From the NCBI GenBank assembly GCA_038223055.1, contig JBBRHF010000106.1, positions 1 to 14,812 on the forward strand: a DNA stretch of 14,812 nt, given 5' to 3'. Origin of the DNA: JBBRHF01 sp038223055. GTDB lineage: Bacteria; Actinomycetota; Actinomycetes; JACCUZ01. Below the pieces are notes generated by a model. The model did no database searches and was not told the DNA's origin. It worked only from the letters and a program-made list of their open reading frames with translations. A program made the position numbers and the translations under genes. Below are positions 1-6,336 of this stretch, piece after piece (within the stretch, counting starts at the first letter, position 1; each line of letters starts with the position of its first letter).

Positions 1-91
1 GGGGTGGGAGCCATCTCGTCGGACCCGCCGGGCTGCTGCGGCACGGATGGCCACCTTCCATGGTCGTGTGGGGAGTCAGGACCTGTGCGCG

Positions 92-1294
92 TCAGGCAGG
101 AAAGCGCTGGTCCCGCTGGGCAGCCATCTTGCTGGGCAGTCCCCACAGCTCGACGAAACCTTTGGCGAGGGACTGGTCGAACATGTCCTCGGCGTCGTAT
201 GTCGCCATCTTGTACTCGTAGAGCGCCCGTTCGCTGCGCCGCCCGGTCACAATCGCGCGACCGCCGTGCAGCGTCATCCGGATGTCGCCGGACACGTGCT
301 CGTTGGCCTCCTCGAGGAAGCCGTCGAGGGCGCGCTTGAGCGGGGAGAACCACAGCCCGTCGTAGACCAGCTCGCCCCAGCGCTGCTCGACCGACTTCTT
401 GAACCGCGCCAGGTCACGCTCGACGGTGACGTTCTCGAGCTCCTGGTGGGCGGTGATCAGCGCGATCGCCCCGGGCGCCTCGTAGACCTCGCGGCTCTTG
501 ATGCCGATCAGCCGGTCCTCGACCAGGTCGAGCCGGCCGACGCCCTGGGCTCCCGCGCGCCGGTTGAGCTCGAGCACGGCCTCGAGCACGGTCGCCGCGC
601 GGCCGTCGATGGCCACGGGGGCGCCCCGCTCGAACGTAATGACCACCTCGTCCGGCTCCCGCGGAACCGCCGGGTCCTGGGTGTAGGAGTAGACGTCCTC
701 GATCGGACCGTTCCAGATGTCCTCGAGGAAGCCGGTCTCAACCGCCCGGCCCCACAGGTTCTGGTCGATGGAGTAGGGCGACTTCTTCGTCACGTCGATC
801 GGCAGACCCTGGTCGGCGGCGAACGCGATGGCCTTGTCCCGGGTCATCCCCGAGTCGCGGACCGGTGCCATGACGCGCAGGTCCGGGGCCAGCGCCCCCA
901 CCCCTACCTCGAAGCGGACCTGGTCGTTGCCCTTGCCGGTGCAGCCGTGCGCGACGACGGTGGCGCCGTACTCTCGGGCAGCCTCGACGAGGTGCTTGAC
1001 GATGAGCGGGCGGGACAGCGCCGACACCAGCGGGTAGCGGTCCAGATAGAGGGCGTTCGCCTTCAGCGCCGGCAGGCAGTATTCCTCGGCGTACTCGGTC
1101 TTGGCGTCGACGACGACCGACTCGACGGCGCCGCAGGCGAGCGCTCGCTCCCGGATGACGTCGAGGTCCTCGCCGCCCTGTCCGACGTCGGCGGCGACCG
1201 CGACCACCTCCGCCCCGGTCTCCGCGGCGATCCAGCCGATGGCGACGGAGGTGTCGAGACCTCCGGAATAGGCGAGTACGACGCGCTCGGTCAC
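92..1294 (-). CDS. argG: Argininosuccinate synthase
   Basis: This cytoplasmic enzyme joins citrulline and aspartate using ATP to give argininosuccinate, the penultimate step of arginine synthesis. The 400-residue protein is full length for the family. It opens with the N-type ATP pyrophosphatase loop SGGLDTS (residues 10-16) and carries other conserved stretches such as AHGCTGKGNDQVRFE, KKSPYSIDQNLWGR and LYEYKMATY. The start is GTG at 1294, forming a GTGA overlap with the argR stop. A clear AAGGAG ribosome-binding site lies 7 nt upstream (1302-1307), inside the argR end, so it can be initiated independently as well as by coupling. It is the last gene of the arginine operon seen here; argH is not visible in the remaining 91 bases. 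The identification is essentially certain. Confidence 0.98.
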   Translation of the reverse strand: MTERVVLAYSGGLDTSVAIGWIAAETGAEVVAVAADVGQGGEDLDVIRERALACGAVESVVVDAKTEYAEEYCLPALKANALYLDRYPLVSALSRPLIVKHLVEAAREYGATVVAHGCTGKGNDQVRFEVGVGALAPDLRVMAPVRDSGMTRDKAIAFAADQGLPIDVTKKSPYSIDQNLWGRAVETGFLEDIWNGPIEDVYSYTQDPAVPREPDEVVITFERGAPVAIDGRAATVLEAVLELNRRAGAQGVGRLDLVEDRLIGIKSREVYEAPGAIALITAHQELENVTVERDLARFKKSVEQRWGELVYDGLWFSPLKRALDGFLEEANEHVSGDIRMTLHGGRAIVTGRRSERALYEYKMATYDAEDMFDQSLAKGFVELWGLPSKMAAQRDQRFPA

Positions 1295-1857
1295 GAGCTG
1301 GCTCCTTGCGAGGTGGTCAACGGGGGTAGGGAGGACGGGTGGCGGGTGTGCCGGGCGGGCGGTCTGGCCAGGTCGAGCAGCCGCTCGGCGATGGCGGCCC
1401 CGCTGCCGGGGTCACGGCAGATGAGCAGCACGGTGTCGTCGCCGGCGATGCTGCCGAGGACGCTGCGCAGGTCGGCGTGATCGATGGCGGAGGCGAGGAA
1501 CTGGGCCGCCCCGGGCGGGGTGCGCAGCACGACCAGGTTGTCGGTCGCGTCGGCGGAGACCAGGCACTCCGCAGCCAGCCGCGCCAGCCGTACGTCGAGC
1601 TCGACGTCGCCGACCGCCCGCGGCGTGCGGTCCCCGCCCTCGCCGGGCACCGCGTAGACCAGCTCACCGGACCCGTCCCGGATCTTGACCGCACCCAGCT
1701 CGTCGAGGTCGCGGGACAGCGTGGCCTGGCCGACAGCGAACCCGTCGGCGGCGAGCAACCGGGCCAGCTCAGCCTGCGAGTGGACGGCCTGGTGGCCGAG
1801 CAGCGCGACGATGCGCGCATGCCGGGCGCGGCGGGAGCCGGCGAGCTGGTGGGTCAT
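1291..1857 (-). CDS. argR: Arginine repressor ArgR
   Basis: This is the arginine-responsive DNA-binding regulator of arginine biosynthesis; in the family it acts as a hexamer on ARG boxes with L-arginine as co-repressor. The 188-residue protein has the N-terminal winged helix (about residues 10-75), with SQAELARLLAADGFAVGQAT and the signature TLSRDLDELGAVK. The C-terminal oligomerisation and arginine-binding domain (about 88-165) carries GSIAGDDTVLLI. A Ser/Thr/Pro-rich tail of some 20 residues follows. The ATG start overlaps the argD stop as ATGA, and the stop overlaps argG as GTGA. The gene lies inside the operon whose promoter carries two ARG boxes, so autoregulation is likely. It follows argD directly, where some actinobacteria have argF. 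Confidence 0.97.
   Translation of the reverse strand: MTHQLAGSRRARHARIVALLGHQAVHSQAELARLLAADGFAVGQATLSRDLDELGAVKIRDGSGELVYAVPGEGGDRTPRAVGDVELDVRLARLAAECLVSADATDNLVVLRTPPGAAQFLASAIDHADLRSVLGSIAGDDTVLLICRDPGSGAAIAERLLDLARPPARHTRHPSSLPPLTTSQGASS
1302..1307 (-). promoter_or_regulatory. Ribosome-binding site of argG
   Basis: AAGGAG on the minus strand lies 7 nt before the argG GTG codon and within the last codons of argR. It supports the GTG at 1294 as the start. It is the clearest Shine-Dalgarno sequence I see at a junction of the operon, since argB and argJ have none that I recognise. Confidence 0.75.
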
Positions 1858-3071
1858 GGCCGAGCCTGCTGGTTGGCGGGCCGGGCAGCGGCCATCGTGG
1901 CCGCGGCATCGTCCAGCAGCCGCGGAAGCGCCGCCAGGAACGACTCGACGTGGGCGTCGGTGAGGACGAACGGCGGCGCCAGCCGCACCACGTCGGGCGC
2001 CACAGCGTTGAGCAGGAACCCATTGTCCCGAGCGGAATTCTCGACGGCCACCGCGGCCGGCTCGGTCAGCACCAGGCCGAGCAGCAGTCCGCTGCCGCGG
2101 ATCTCGGCGACCAGCGGATGGGCCATGGCCTCCACGCCGGACACGATGCCGGCACCCAGGGCGGTGGCCCGGGCGAGCAGCCCGTCGGCCGCGATCGTGT
2201 CGAGCACCGCTAGCGCCGCCGCGCAGGCGATCGGGTTGCCGCCAAACGTCGTGCCGTGTTGACCCGCCGTGAACAGCTCGGCGGCGCGGCCGAAGGCCAG
2301 GCAGGCGCCGATCGGCAGGCCGCCGCCGAGCCCCTTGGCCAGCGTCATGACGTCAGGCTCGACTCCGGACTGCTCGGCCGCGAACCAGGTGCCGGTGCGG
2401 CCGATGCCCGTCTGCACCTCGTCGAGCACGAGCAAGGCGCCGTGTTCGGCCGTCACGGTCCGGGCGGCCGCCAGGTAGCCGGCCGGCGGGACGACGACCC
2501 CGGCCTCGCCCTGGACCGGCTCGAGGAACACCGCCGCCGTCGACGGGTCGACCGCGGCGGCGAGGGCGCGCGCGTCGCCGTACGGGACGAAGCTGACGCC
2601 GGCGGGCAGCGGCTCGAACGGCGCCCGCTTGGCCGGCTGCCCGGTCAGCGCGAGGGCACCCATGGTGCGGCCGTGGAACGCCCCTTGAGCGGCGACGACG
2701 GGGGTCCGGCCGGTGAGCCGGGCGAGCTTGAACGCCGCCTCGTTGGCCTCGGCCCCCGAGTTGCAGAAGAAGACCCGCCCATCGCGCCCGGTGAGCTCGA
2801 GCAACCGCTCGGCCAGCGCGACGGCCGGCTCGCTGGCGACCAGGTTGGAGACATGCCCGAGCCGCGAGACCTGCCGCGTGACGGCCTCGACGACGGCCGG
2901 GTGAGCGTGGCCGAGGGCGTTGACGGCGATGCCCCCGACCAGGTCGACGTAGCGCCGGCCGGTGTCGTCCCAGACCTCGGCACCCTGTCCTCGCGTCAAC
3001 GTCACCGGCGGGACGGCGTAGTTGCGCATCAGGGAGCGCGACCACCGCGCCGCCGTGGTGGCGCTCGTCAC
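1854..3071 (-). CDS. argD: Acetylornithine aminotransferase
   Basis: This PLP-dependent class-III aminotransferase makes N-acetylornithine from N-acetylglutamate semialdehyde and glutamate. The protein has 405 residues, the usual length. Visible family landmarks are the phosphate-binding stretch CNSGAEANEAAFKLAR (103-118), AFHGRTMGALALTGQ, the PLP-ring aspartate in LVLDEVQTGIGRTG (Asp217), the Schiff-base lysine in TLAKGLGGGLPIGA (Lys246), and GTTFGGNPIACAAALAVLD. The start is GTG at 3071 in a GTGA overlap with the argB stop; the end overlaps the argR start as ATGA. In other bacteria ArgD can also serve as succinyldiaminopimelate aminotransferase, but its position here points to arginine synthesis. 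Confidence 0.97.
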   Translation of the reverse strand: MTSATTAARWSRSLMRNYAVPPVTLTRGQGAEVWDDTGRRYVDLVGGIAVNALGHAHPAVVEAVTRQVSRLGHVSNLVASEPAVALAERLLELTGRDGRVFFCNSGAEANEAAFKLARLTGRTPVVAAQGAFHGRTMGALALTGQPAKRAPFEPLPAGVSFVPYGDARALAAAVDPSTAAVFLEPVQGEAGVVVPPAGYLAAARTVTAEHGALLVLDEVQTGIGRTGTWFAAEQSGVEPDVMTLAKGLGGGLPIGACLAFGRAAELFTAGQHGTTFGGNPIACAAALAVLDTIAADGLLARATALGAGIVSGVEAMAHPLVAEIRGSGLLLGLVLTEPAAVAVENSARDNGFLLNAVAPDVVRLAPPFVLTDAHVESFLAALPRLLDDAAATMAAARPANQQARP

Positions 3072-3973
3072 GGGATCACCTGCGTCCCGACGCCCTCATC
3101 GGTGAAGACCTCAACCAGCAGGGCGTGCGGCACCCGCCCGTCGATGATGTGTGCCTTGGGTACGCCGCCGTGCACGGCCGTCAGGCAGGCCGTCATCTTC
3201 GGGACCATCCCGGTCTCGAGCCCCGGAAGCATGGCCTCCAGGTCGGCCGCGGTAATGGTGCTGATGACGTCGTCCGGCGAGAGGTCGGCGGCGTGACCGG
3301 GCCATTCGGCGTAGAGGCCGTCGACGTCGGTGAGCACGATGAGCTTCTCGGCCCCGACCGCGACGGCCAGCGCGGCGGCAGCGGTGTCGGCGTTGAGGTT
3401 GTACAGGTGCCCGCCGGCAGCCGCCGAGGACCGGGCGACGCTGGAGACGACCGGGATCCGGCCGTCGCCGACAAGGCCCAGGATGATGCCCGGGTCGACT
3501 TCGGCGACGTTGCCGACGCGGCCAAGGTCGATCGACTGGCCGTTGACGGTCACCTCGTGTCGGCCGGCGACGAACAGGTTGGCATCCTCGCCAGAGAGGC
3601 CGATCGCGAACGGGCCGTGGGCGTTGATCAGGCCCACGATCTCCGCCTGCACCTGCCCGACCAGAACCATGCGCACGATGTCCATGGTCTCCGGCGTCGT
3701 GACCCGGTGACCTGCCGCGAAGACCGACTCGATCCCCAACCGCTCGAGGTGCGCGGTGATCTGCGGCCCCCCACCATGGACGACGACGGGACGCAGCCCG
3801 GCGTAGCGCAGGAACACCACGTCCTCGGCGAACGCGGCCTGCAGCGCCGTGTCGGTCATGGCGTTGCCGCCGAACTTGATGACCACGATGCGACCGTGGA
3901 ACTGCTCGAGCCACGGCAGGGCCTCAACGAGCAGACCCGCCTTGGCCAGCGCGGCTGCGTGCCTCCCGGTCAC
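3068..3973 (-). CDS. argB: Acetylglutamate kinase
   Basis: This amino-acid kinase phosphorylates N-acetylglutamate, the usual control point of the cyclic arginine pathway. The 301-residue reading shows VVIKFGGNAM with the phosphate-binding Lys33, VVHGGGPQI (64-72), GLSGEDANLF, YNLNADTAAAALA (191-203), LTDVDGLY and Lys259 in GMVPKM. I place the start at GTG 3973, which makes a GTGA overlap with the argJ stop and gives a normal length; the frame stays open upstream through argJ only as a shadow. About 28 residues precede the first beta strand. Such an N-terminal helix, with the C-terminal GVGTQVI end, is typical of arginine-inhibited hexameric kinases, so feedback inhibition is inferred. No Shine-Dalgarno sequence is visible, so coupling to argJ is likely. 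Confidence 0.97.
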   Translation of the reverse strand: MTGRHAAALAKAGLLVEALPWLEQFHGRIVVIKFGGNAMTDTALQAAFAEDVVFLRYAGLRPVVVHGGGPQITAHLERLGIESVFAAGHRVTTPETMDIVRMVLVGQVQAEIVGLINAHGPFAIGLSGEDANLFVAGRHEVTVNGQSIDLGRVGNVAEVDPGIILGLVGDGRIPVVSSVARSSAAAGGHLYNLNADTAAAALAVAVGAEKLIVLTDVDGLYAEWPGHAADLSPDDVISTITAADLEAMLPGLETGMVPKMTACLTAVHGGVPKAHIIDGRVPHALLVEVFTDEGVGTQVIP

Positions 3974-5124
3974 GAGGAGTAGGCCGAGTTCTCGAGCACG
4001 TAGGCCGCGGTGAGGTCGTTGGTCCAGACCGTGGCCTCGTGATCGCCGGCCGCGAGGTCGACGGTGATGCTCACCTGGCGTCCGCTCATGTCGACAGCGG
4101 CTCGGTCGTCCCCCGCAGCGCCGTCGCGGCACACCCAGACCCCGTTGAGGGCCACGGCGAGTCGCTCCGGCTCGAAGGCCGCAGCTGTGGTGCCGACTGC
4201 CGCGAGGACCCTGCCCCAGTTGGGGTCCTCGCCGTGCACGGCACACTTGAGCAGGTTGCTGCGGGCCACCGAACGGGCGACCTCGACCGCGTCGTGGACG
4301 CTGGCGGCGTGCACCACCTGGACCTCGATCGTCTTGCTGGACCCCTCGGCGTCCTCGACCAGCTGGCGGGCCAGGTCGGCGCACACGACGGTGACCGCGT
4401 CGGCGAGCTCGTCAGCGGTCGGGGTGACCCCGGACACGCCGGACGCGAGCAGCAGCACGGTGTCGTTGGTCGACATGCACCCGTCTGAGTCGACCCGGTC
4501 AAAGGTGAGCGCAGTCGCGGCCCGCAGCACCCGGTCGAGCACCTCGGGCGAGGCGACGGCGTCGGTGGTGACCACGCTGAGCATGGTGGCCAGACCCGGC
4601 GCCAGCATCCCGGCGCCCTTCGCCATCCCGCCCACCACGAAACCCGACACGTCCCGCACGGCCGACTGCTTGGGCACGCGGTCGGTGGTCATGATGGCCC
4701 GCGCCGCGTCCTCCCCCCCGTCGGCGGCAATCCGTCGCCCGGCGGCGTCAACGCCTGCGAGCAGGGCGTCGATGGGCAGCAGCTCACCGATCAGCCCGGT
4801 CGAGCAGACCGCCACGTCCCCCGCGGCGATCTCGAGGACCTTGGCGACCCGTTCGGCCGTCGCGTGGGTGTCCTGGAAGCCCTTGGCCCCGGTGCAGGCG
4901 TTGGCTCCGCCGGAGTTGATCACGACCGCGTCCAGGCGCCCGTCGGACACGGCCCGCTGGGTCCACTGGACCGGGGCGGCCTGCACCCGGTTGGCCGTGA
5001 AGACCCCTGCCGCCCCCCGGTCCGGCCCGTCGTTCACCACCAGCGCGAGGTCCAGCAGACCGGTCGACTTCAGGCCCGCGGCCACACCGGTCGCACGGAA
5101 CCCCTGGGCGGCGGTGACACTCAT
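3970..5124 (-). CDS. argJ: Bifunctional ornithine acetyltransferase / N-acetylglutamate synthase
   Basis: ArgJ moves the acetyl group from acetylornithine to glutamate, recycling it, and in bifunctional members also makes N-acetylglutamate from acetyl-CoA. The 384-residue protein is a self-cleaving Ntn-type enzyme. The cleavage motif KGAGMLAPGLATML is intact, with Thr180 predicted to become the N-terminal nucleophile of the beta chain. Other conserved pieces are INSGGANACTG (69-79), CSTGLIGE (107-114), DSDGCMSTNDT, KCAVHGEDPNWGR and the C-terminal LENSAYSS. The ATG at 5124 overlaps the stop of a 16-codon mini-ORF, in a region where the argC-argJ junction is duplicated. No ribosome-binding site is visible before the ATG, so initiation probably depends on upstream translation. 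Confidence 0.97.
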   Translation of the reverse strand: MSVTAAQGFRATGVAAGLKSTGLLDLALVVNDGPDRGAAGVFTANRVQAAPVQWTQRAVSDGRLDAVVINSGGANACTGAKGFQDTHATAERVAKVLEIAAGDVAVCSTGLIGELLPIDALLAGVDAAGRRIAADGGEDAARAIMTTDRVPKQSAVRDVSGFVVGGMAKGAGMLAPGLATMLSVVTTDAVASPEVLDRVLRAATALTFDRVDSDGCMSTNDTVLLLASGVSGVTPTADELADAVTVVCADLARQLVEDAEGSSKTIEVQVVHAASVHDAVEVARSVARSNLLKCAVHGEDPNWGRVLAAVGTTAAAFEPERLAVALNGVWVCRDGAAGDDRAAVDMSGRQVSITVDLAAGDHEATVWTNDLTAAYVLENSAYSS

Positions 5125-5185
5125 GGCGCCACGCCGGCGAAGGACCCCTGGGCGGCGGCGGCGACACTCATGGCGCCACGCCGGC
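5101..5185 (-). repeat. Tandem duplication of the argC end / argJ start junction
   Basis: Two imperfect direct copies lie at 5101-5138 (38 nt, start of argJ) and 5145-5185 (41 nt, end of argC). They differ by one 3-nt insertion, an extra GCC codon in the minus-strand frame, and one T/C substitution. The two ATGA motifs are 47 nt apart. Each copy contains the last codons of argC, the ATGA overlap and the first codons of argJ. This is most simply a tandem duplication that kept the coupling signal at both ends. Confidence 0.9.
5121..5171 (-). CDS. 16-codon mini-ORF made by duplication of the argC-argJ junction
   Basis: ATG at 5171 overlaps the argC stop as ATGA, and the TGA at 5121-5123 overlaps the argJ start as ATGA. 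The peptide would be MSVAAAAQGSFAGVAP. Its start imitates the start of ArgJ (MSVTAAQGF) and its end imitates the end of ArgC (AGVAP), because the underlying DNA is a tandem copy of the junction. It is too short for the usual gene finders and probably has no peptide function. Its likely role is to carry ribosomes from argC to argJ. I recognise no homologue. That the reading frame exists is certain; that it is translated is inferred from the two overlaps. Confidence 0.5.
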   Translation of the reverse strand: MSVAAAAQGSFAGVAP

Positions 5186-6199
5186 CACGGATAGCCCGGC
5201 AGCCTCGTCCAGACCGAGGACGAGGTTGGCGTTCTGCACGGCCTGCCCGGCGGCCCCTTTCACCAGGTTGTCCAGCGCCGTGACGACGACCGCGCGCCCA
5301 CTGTGCCGGTCGGCCGCCACCTGCAGGTGCACCGTGTTGCTGGCGACGGTGGCGCCGGTGGAGGGCCAGCGGCCCTCGGGCAGCACGTGCACGAAGACCT
5401 CGTCGTCGTAGGCCCCGTGCAGCGCCTCGCGCAGCACGTCGATGGTCACGCCCTCACGCAGCCGGGCGGCGGAGGTGGCCAGGATGCCGCGCGGCATCGG
5501 GGCGAGGACCGGGGTGAACAGCAGCGTGACCGGTTCGCCGGCCACCCGGGTTAGGGCCTGCTCGATCTCCGGAGTGTGCTGGTGCGCGCCGCCCACCTTG
5601 TAGACCGTGAGCGCGCCCATGACCTCGCTCGCGAGCAGGCTGGTCGCCGCCGAACGACCGGCGCCGGAGGTGCCCGAGGCCGCAGTGGTGACGATGTCGG
5701 ACGCCTCGACGAGGCCGGCCTCGAGCAGCGGGGCCAGACCGAGGGTGATCGCAGTGGCGTAGCAGCCCGGGTTGGCGACGTGGGTGCTGGAGGCGATCAG
5801 GTCGCGCGCACCCGTCAGCTCGGGCAGGCCGTAGGTCCAGGATCCGGCGTGGCGCCCGCCGTAGTAGGTGCTCCAGGACGCGGGGTTGACCAGCCGGAAG
5901 TCCGCGCCGAGGTCGACCACAGCAAGCCCCGGGGGCAGGTCGGCAACCAGGGCCGCGGACTCGCCATGCGGCAGGGCGAGGAAGACGAGATCGGCGTCAG
6001 CCAGCGTCGAGGCGGACGTCGCCCGGAACGCGGTGCCGGCGAGCTGCGGCAGGTGGGGGTGCAGCGCGGCGACGTCCCGACCGGCGCTGCCGCCGGCCGT
6101 GAGCGGTCCCGCCGTCAGCTCGGGGTGGCCCAGGATGAGGCGCAGCAGCTCGCCCCCTGCGTAGCCGCTCGCGCCCGCGACGGACACTCTCGTTCCCAT
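5168..6199 (-). CDS. argC: N-acetyl-gamma-glutamyl-phosphate reductase
   Basis: ArgC uses NADPH to reduce N-acetylglutamyl phosphate to the semialdehyde. The 343-residue protein has the Rossmann nucleotide-binding start VAGASGYAGGELLRL (7-21), the catalytic cysteine in HVANPGCYAT (Cys146), the SGTSGAGR loop, and the histidine motif GGAHQHTPEI (203-212). The start chosen is ATG at 6199, giving the normal MGTRVSVAGASGYAGG beginning. The frame stays open 30 codons further upstream, but that stretch is the promoter and operator. No Shine-Dalgarno sequence precedes the ATG; a predicted -10 element ends 7 nt before it, so the mRNA is probably leaderless. It is the first gene of the arginine operon. 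Confidence 0.97.
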   Translation of the reverse strand: MGTRVSVAGASGYAGGELLRLILGHPELTAGPLTAGGSAGRDVAALHPHLPQLAGTAFRATSASTLADADLVFLALPHGESAALVADLPPGLAVVDLGADFRLVNPASWSTYYGGRHAGSWTYGLPELTGARDLIASSTHVANPGCYATAITLGLAPLLEAGLVEASDIVTTAASGTSGAGRSAATSLLASEVMGALTVYKVGGAHQHTPEIEQALTRVAGEPVTLLFTPVLAPMPRGILATSAARLREGVTIDVLREALHGAYDDEVFVHVLPEGRWPSTGATVASNTVHLQVAADRHSGRAVVVTALDNLVKGAAGQAVQNANLVLGLDEAAGLSVAGVAP

Positions 6200-6200
6200 C

Positions 6201-6214
6201 TGAATGATTATGCA
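6201..6214 (-). promoter_or_regulatory. ARG box 2 (proximal ArgR operator)
   Basis: The minus strand reads TGCAT-AATC-ATTCA, two inverted 5-bp half-sites with a 4-bp spacer. This is the layout of the classical TGAAT-N4-ATTCA ARG box. It starts 1 bp before the argC start codon and covers the predicted -10 element, so bound ArgR would block transcription. Confidence 0.8.
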
Positions 6215-6220
6215 GTGAAC

Positions 6221-6234
6221 TGCATCTTCATGCA
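6221..6234 (-). promoter_or_regulatory. ARG box 1 (distal ArgR operator)
   Basis: The minus strand reads TGCAT-GAAG-ATGCA, with perfectly inverted 5-bp arms around a 4-bp spacer. It lies exactly 20 bp, about two helical turns, from ARG box 2, which suits a single ArgR hexamer gripping both on one face. It overlaps most of the predicted -35 element. Confidence 0.82.
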
Positions 6235-6336
6235 ACGTGCCTGGAGGCTTCTCTTGCGATCGACGCTGTCGCCCCAACCCAACAAGCACGACACACGGGT
6301 CGCATCAGTCTCATCTGTCACACGCCGAGGCCCGGG

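Larger units (their letters stand above)
6200..6235 (-). promoter_or_regulatory. Predicted leaderless promoter of the arg operon
   Basis: On the minus strand TTGCAT (6230-6235) and CATAAT (6207-6212) are separated by exactly 17 bp. CATAAT matches the TATAAT consensus at 5 of 6 positions. Seven nucleotides then lead to the argC ATG, so transcription would begin at or next to the A of the start codon. Both elements sit within the two ARG boxes. The spacing is seen directly; promoter activity is inferred. Confidence 0.6.

Noticed and set aside
1..91. Start of argH after argG (short frame from ATG at 61 to the window edge)
   Set aside because: The reading MEGGHPCRSSPAGPTRW does not resemble the LWGGRF start of ArgH and has no ribosome-binding site. 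I see nothing recognisable in these 91 bases.
47..1480. A 477-codon open frame on the plus strand opposite argG and argR
   Set aside because: It is a shadow of the GC-rich codons of argG and argR. The protein resembles no family, while the minus-strand genes have full motifs. The long plus-strand frames opposite the other genes are rejected for the same reason.
6200..6289. A 30-codon upstream extension of ArgC (start at 6289)
   Set aside because: The extension would translate the promoter and both ARG boxes, and ArgC proteins begin near the Rossmann GASGYAGG motif as with the ATG at 6199.
6235..6336. Terminator between pheT and argC
   Set aside because: Only short or interrupted inverted repeats are present and there is no T tract, so read-through from pheST into the arg operon cannot be excluded.
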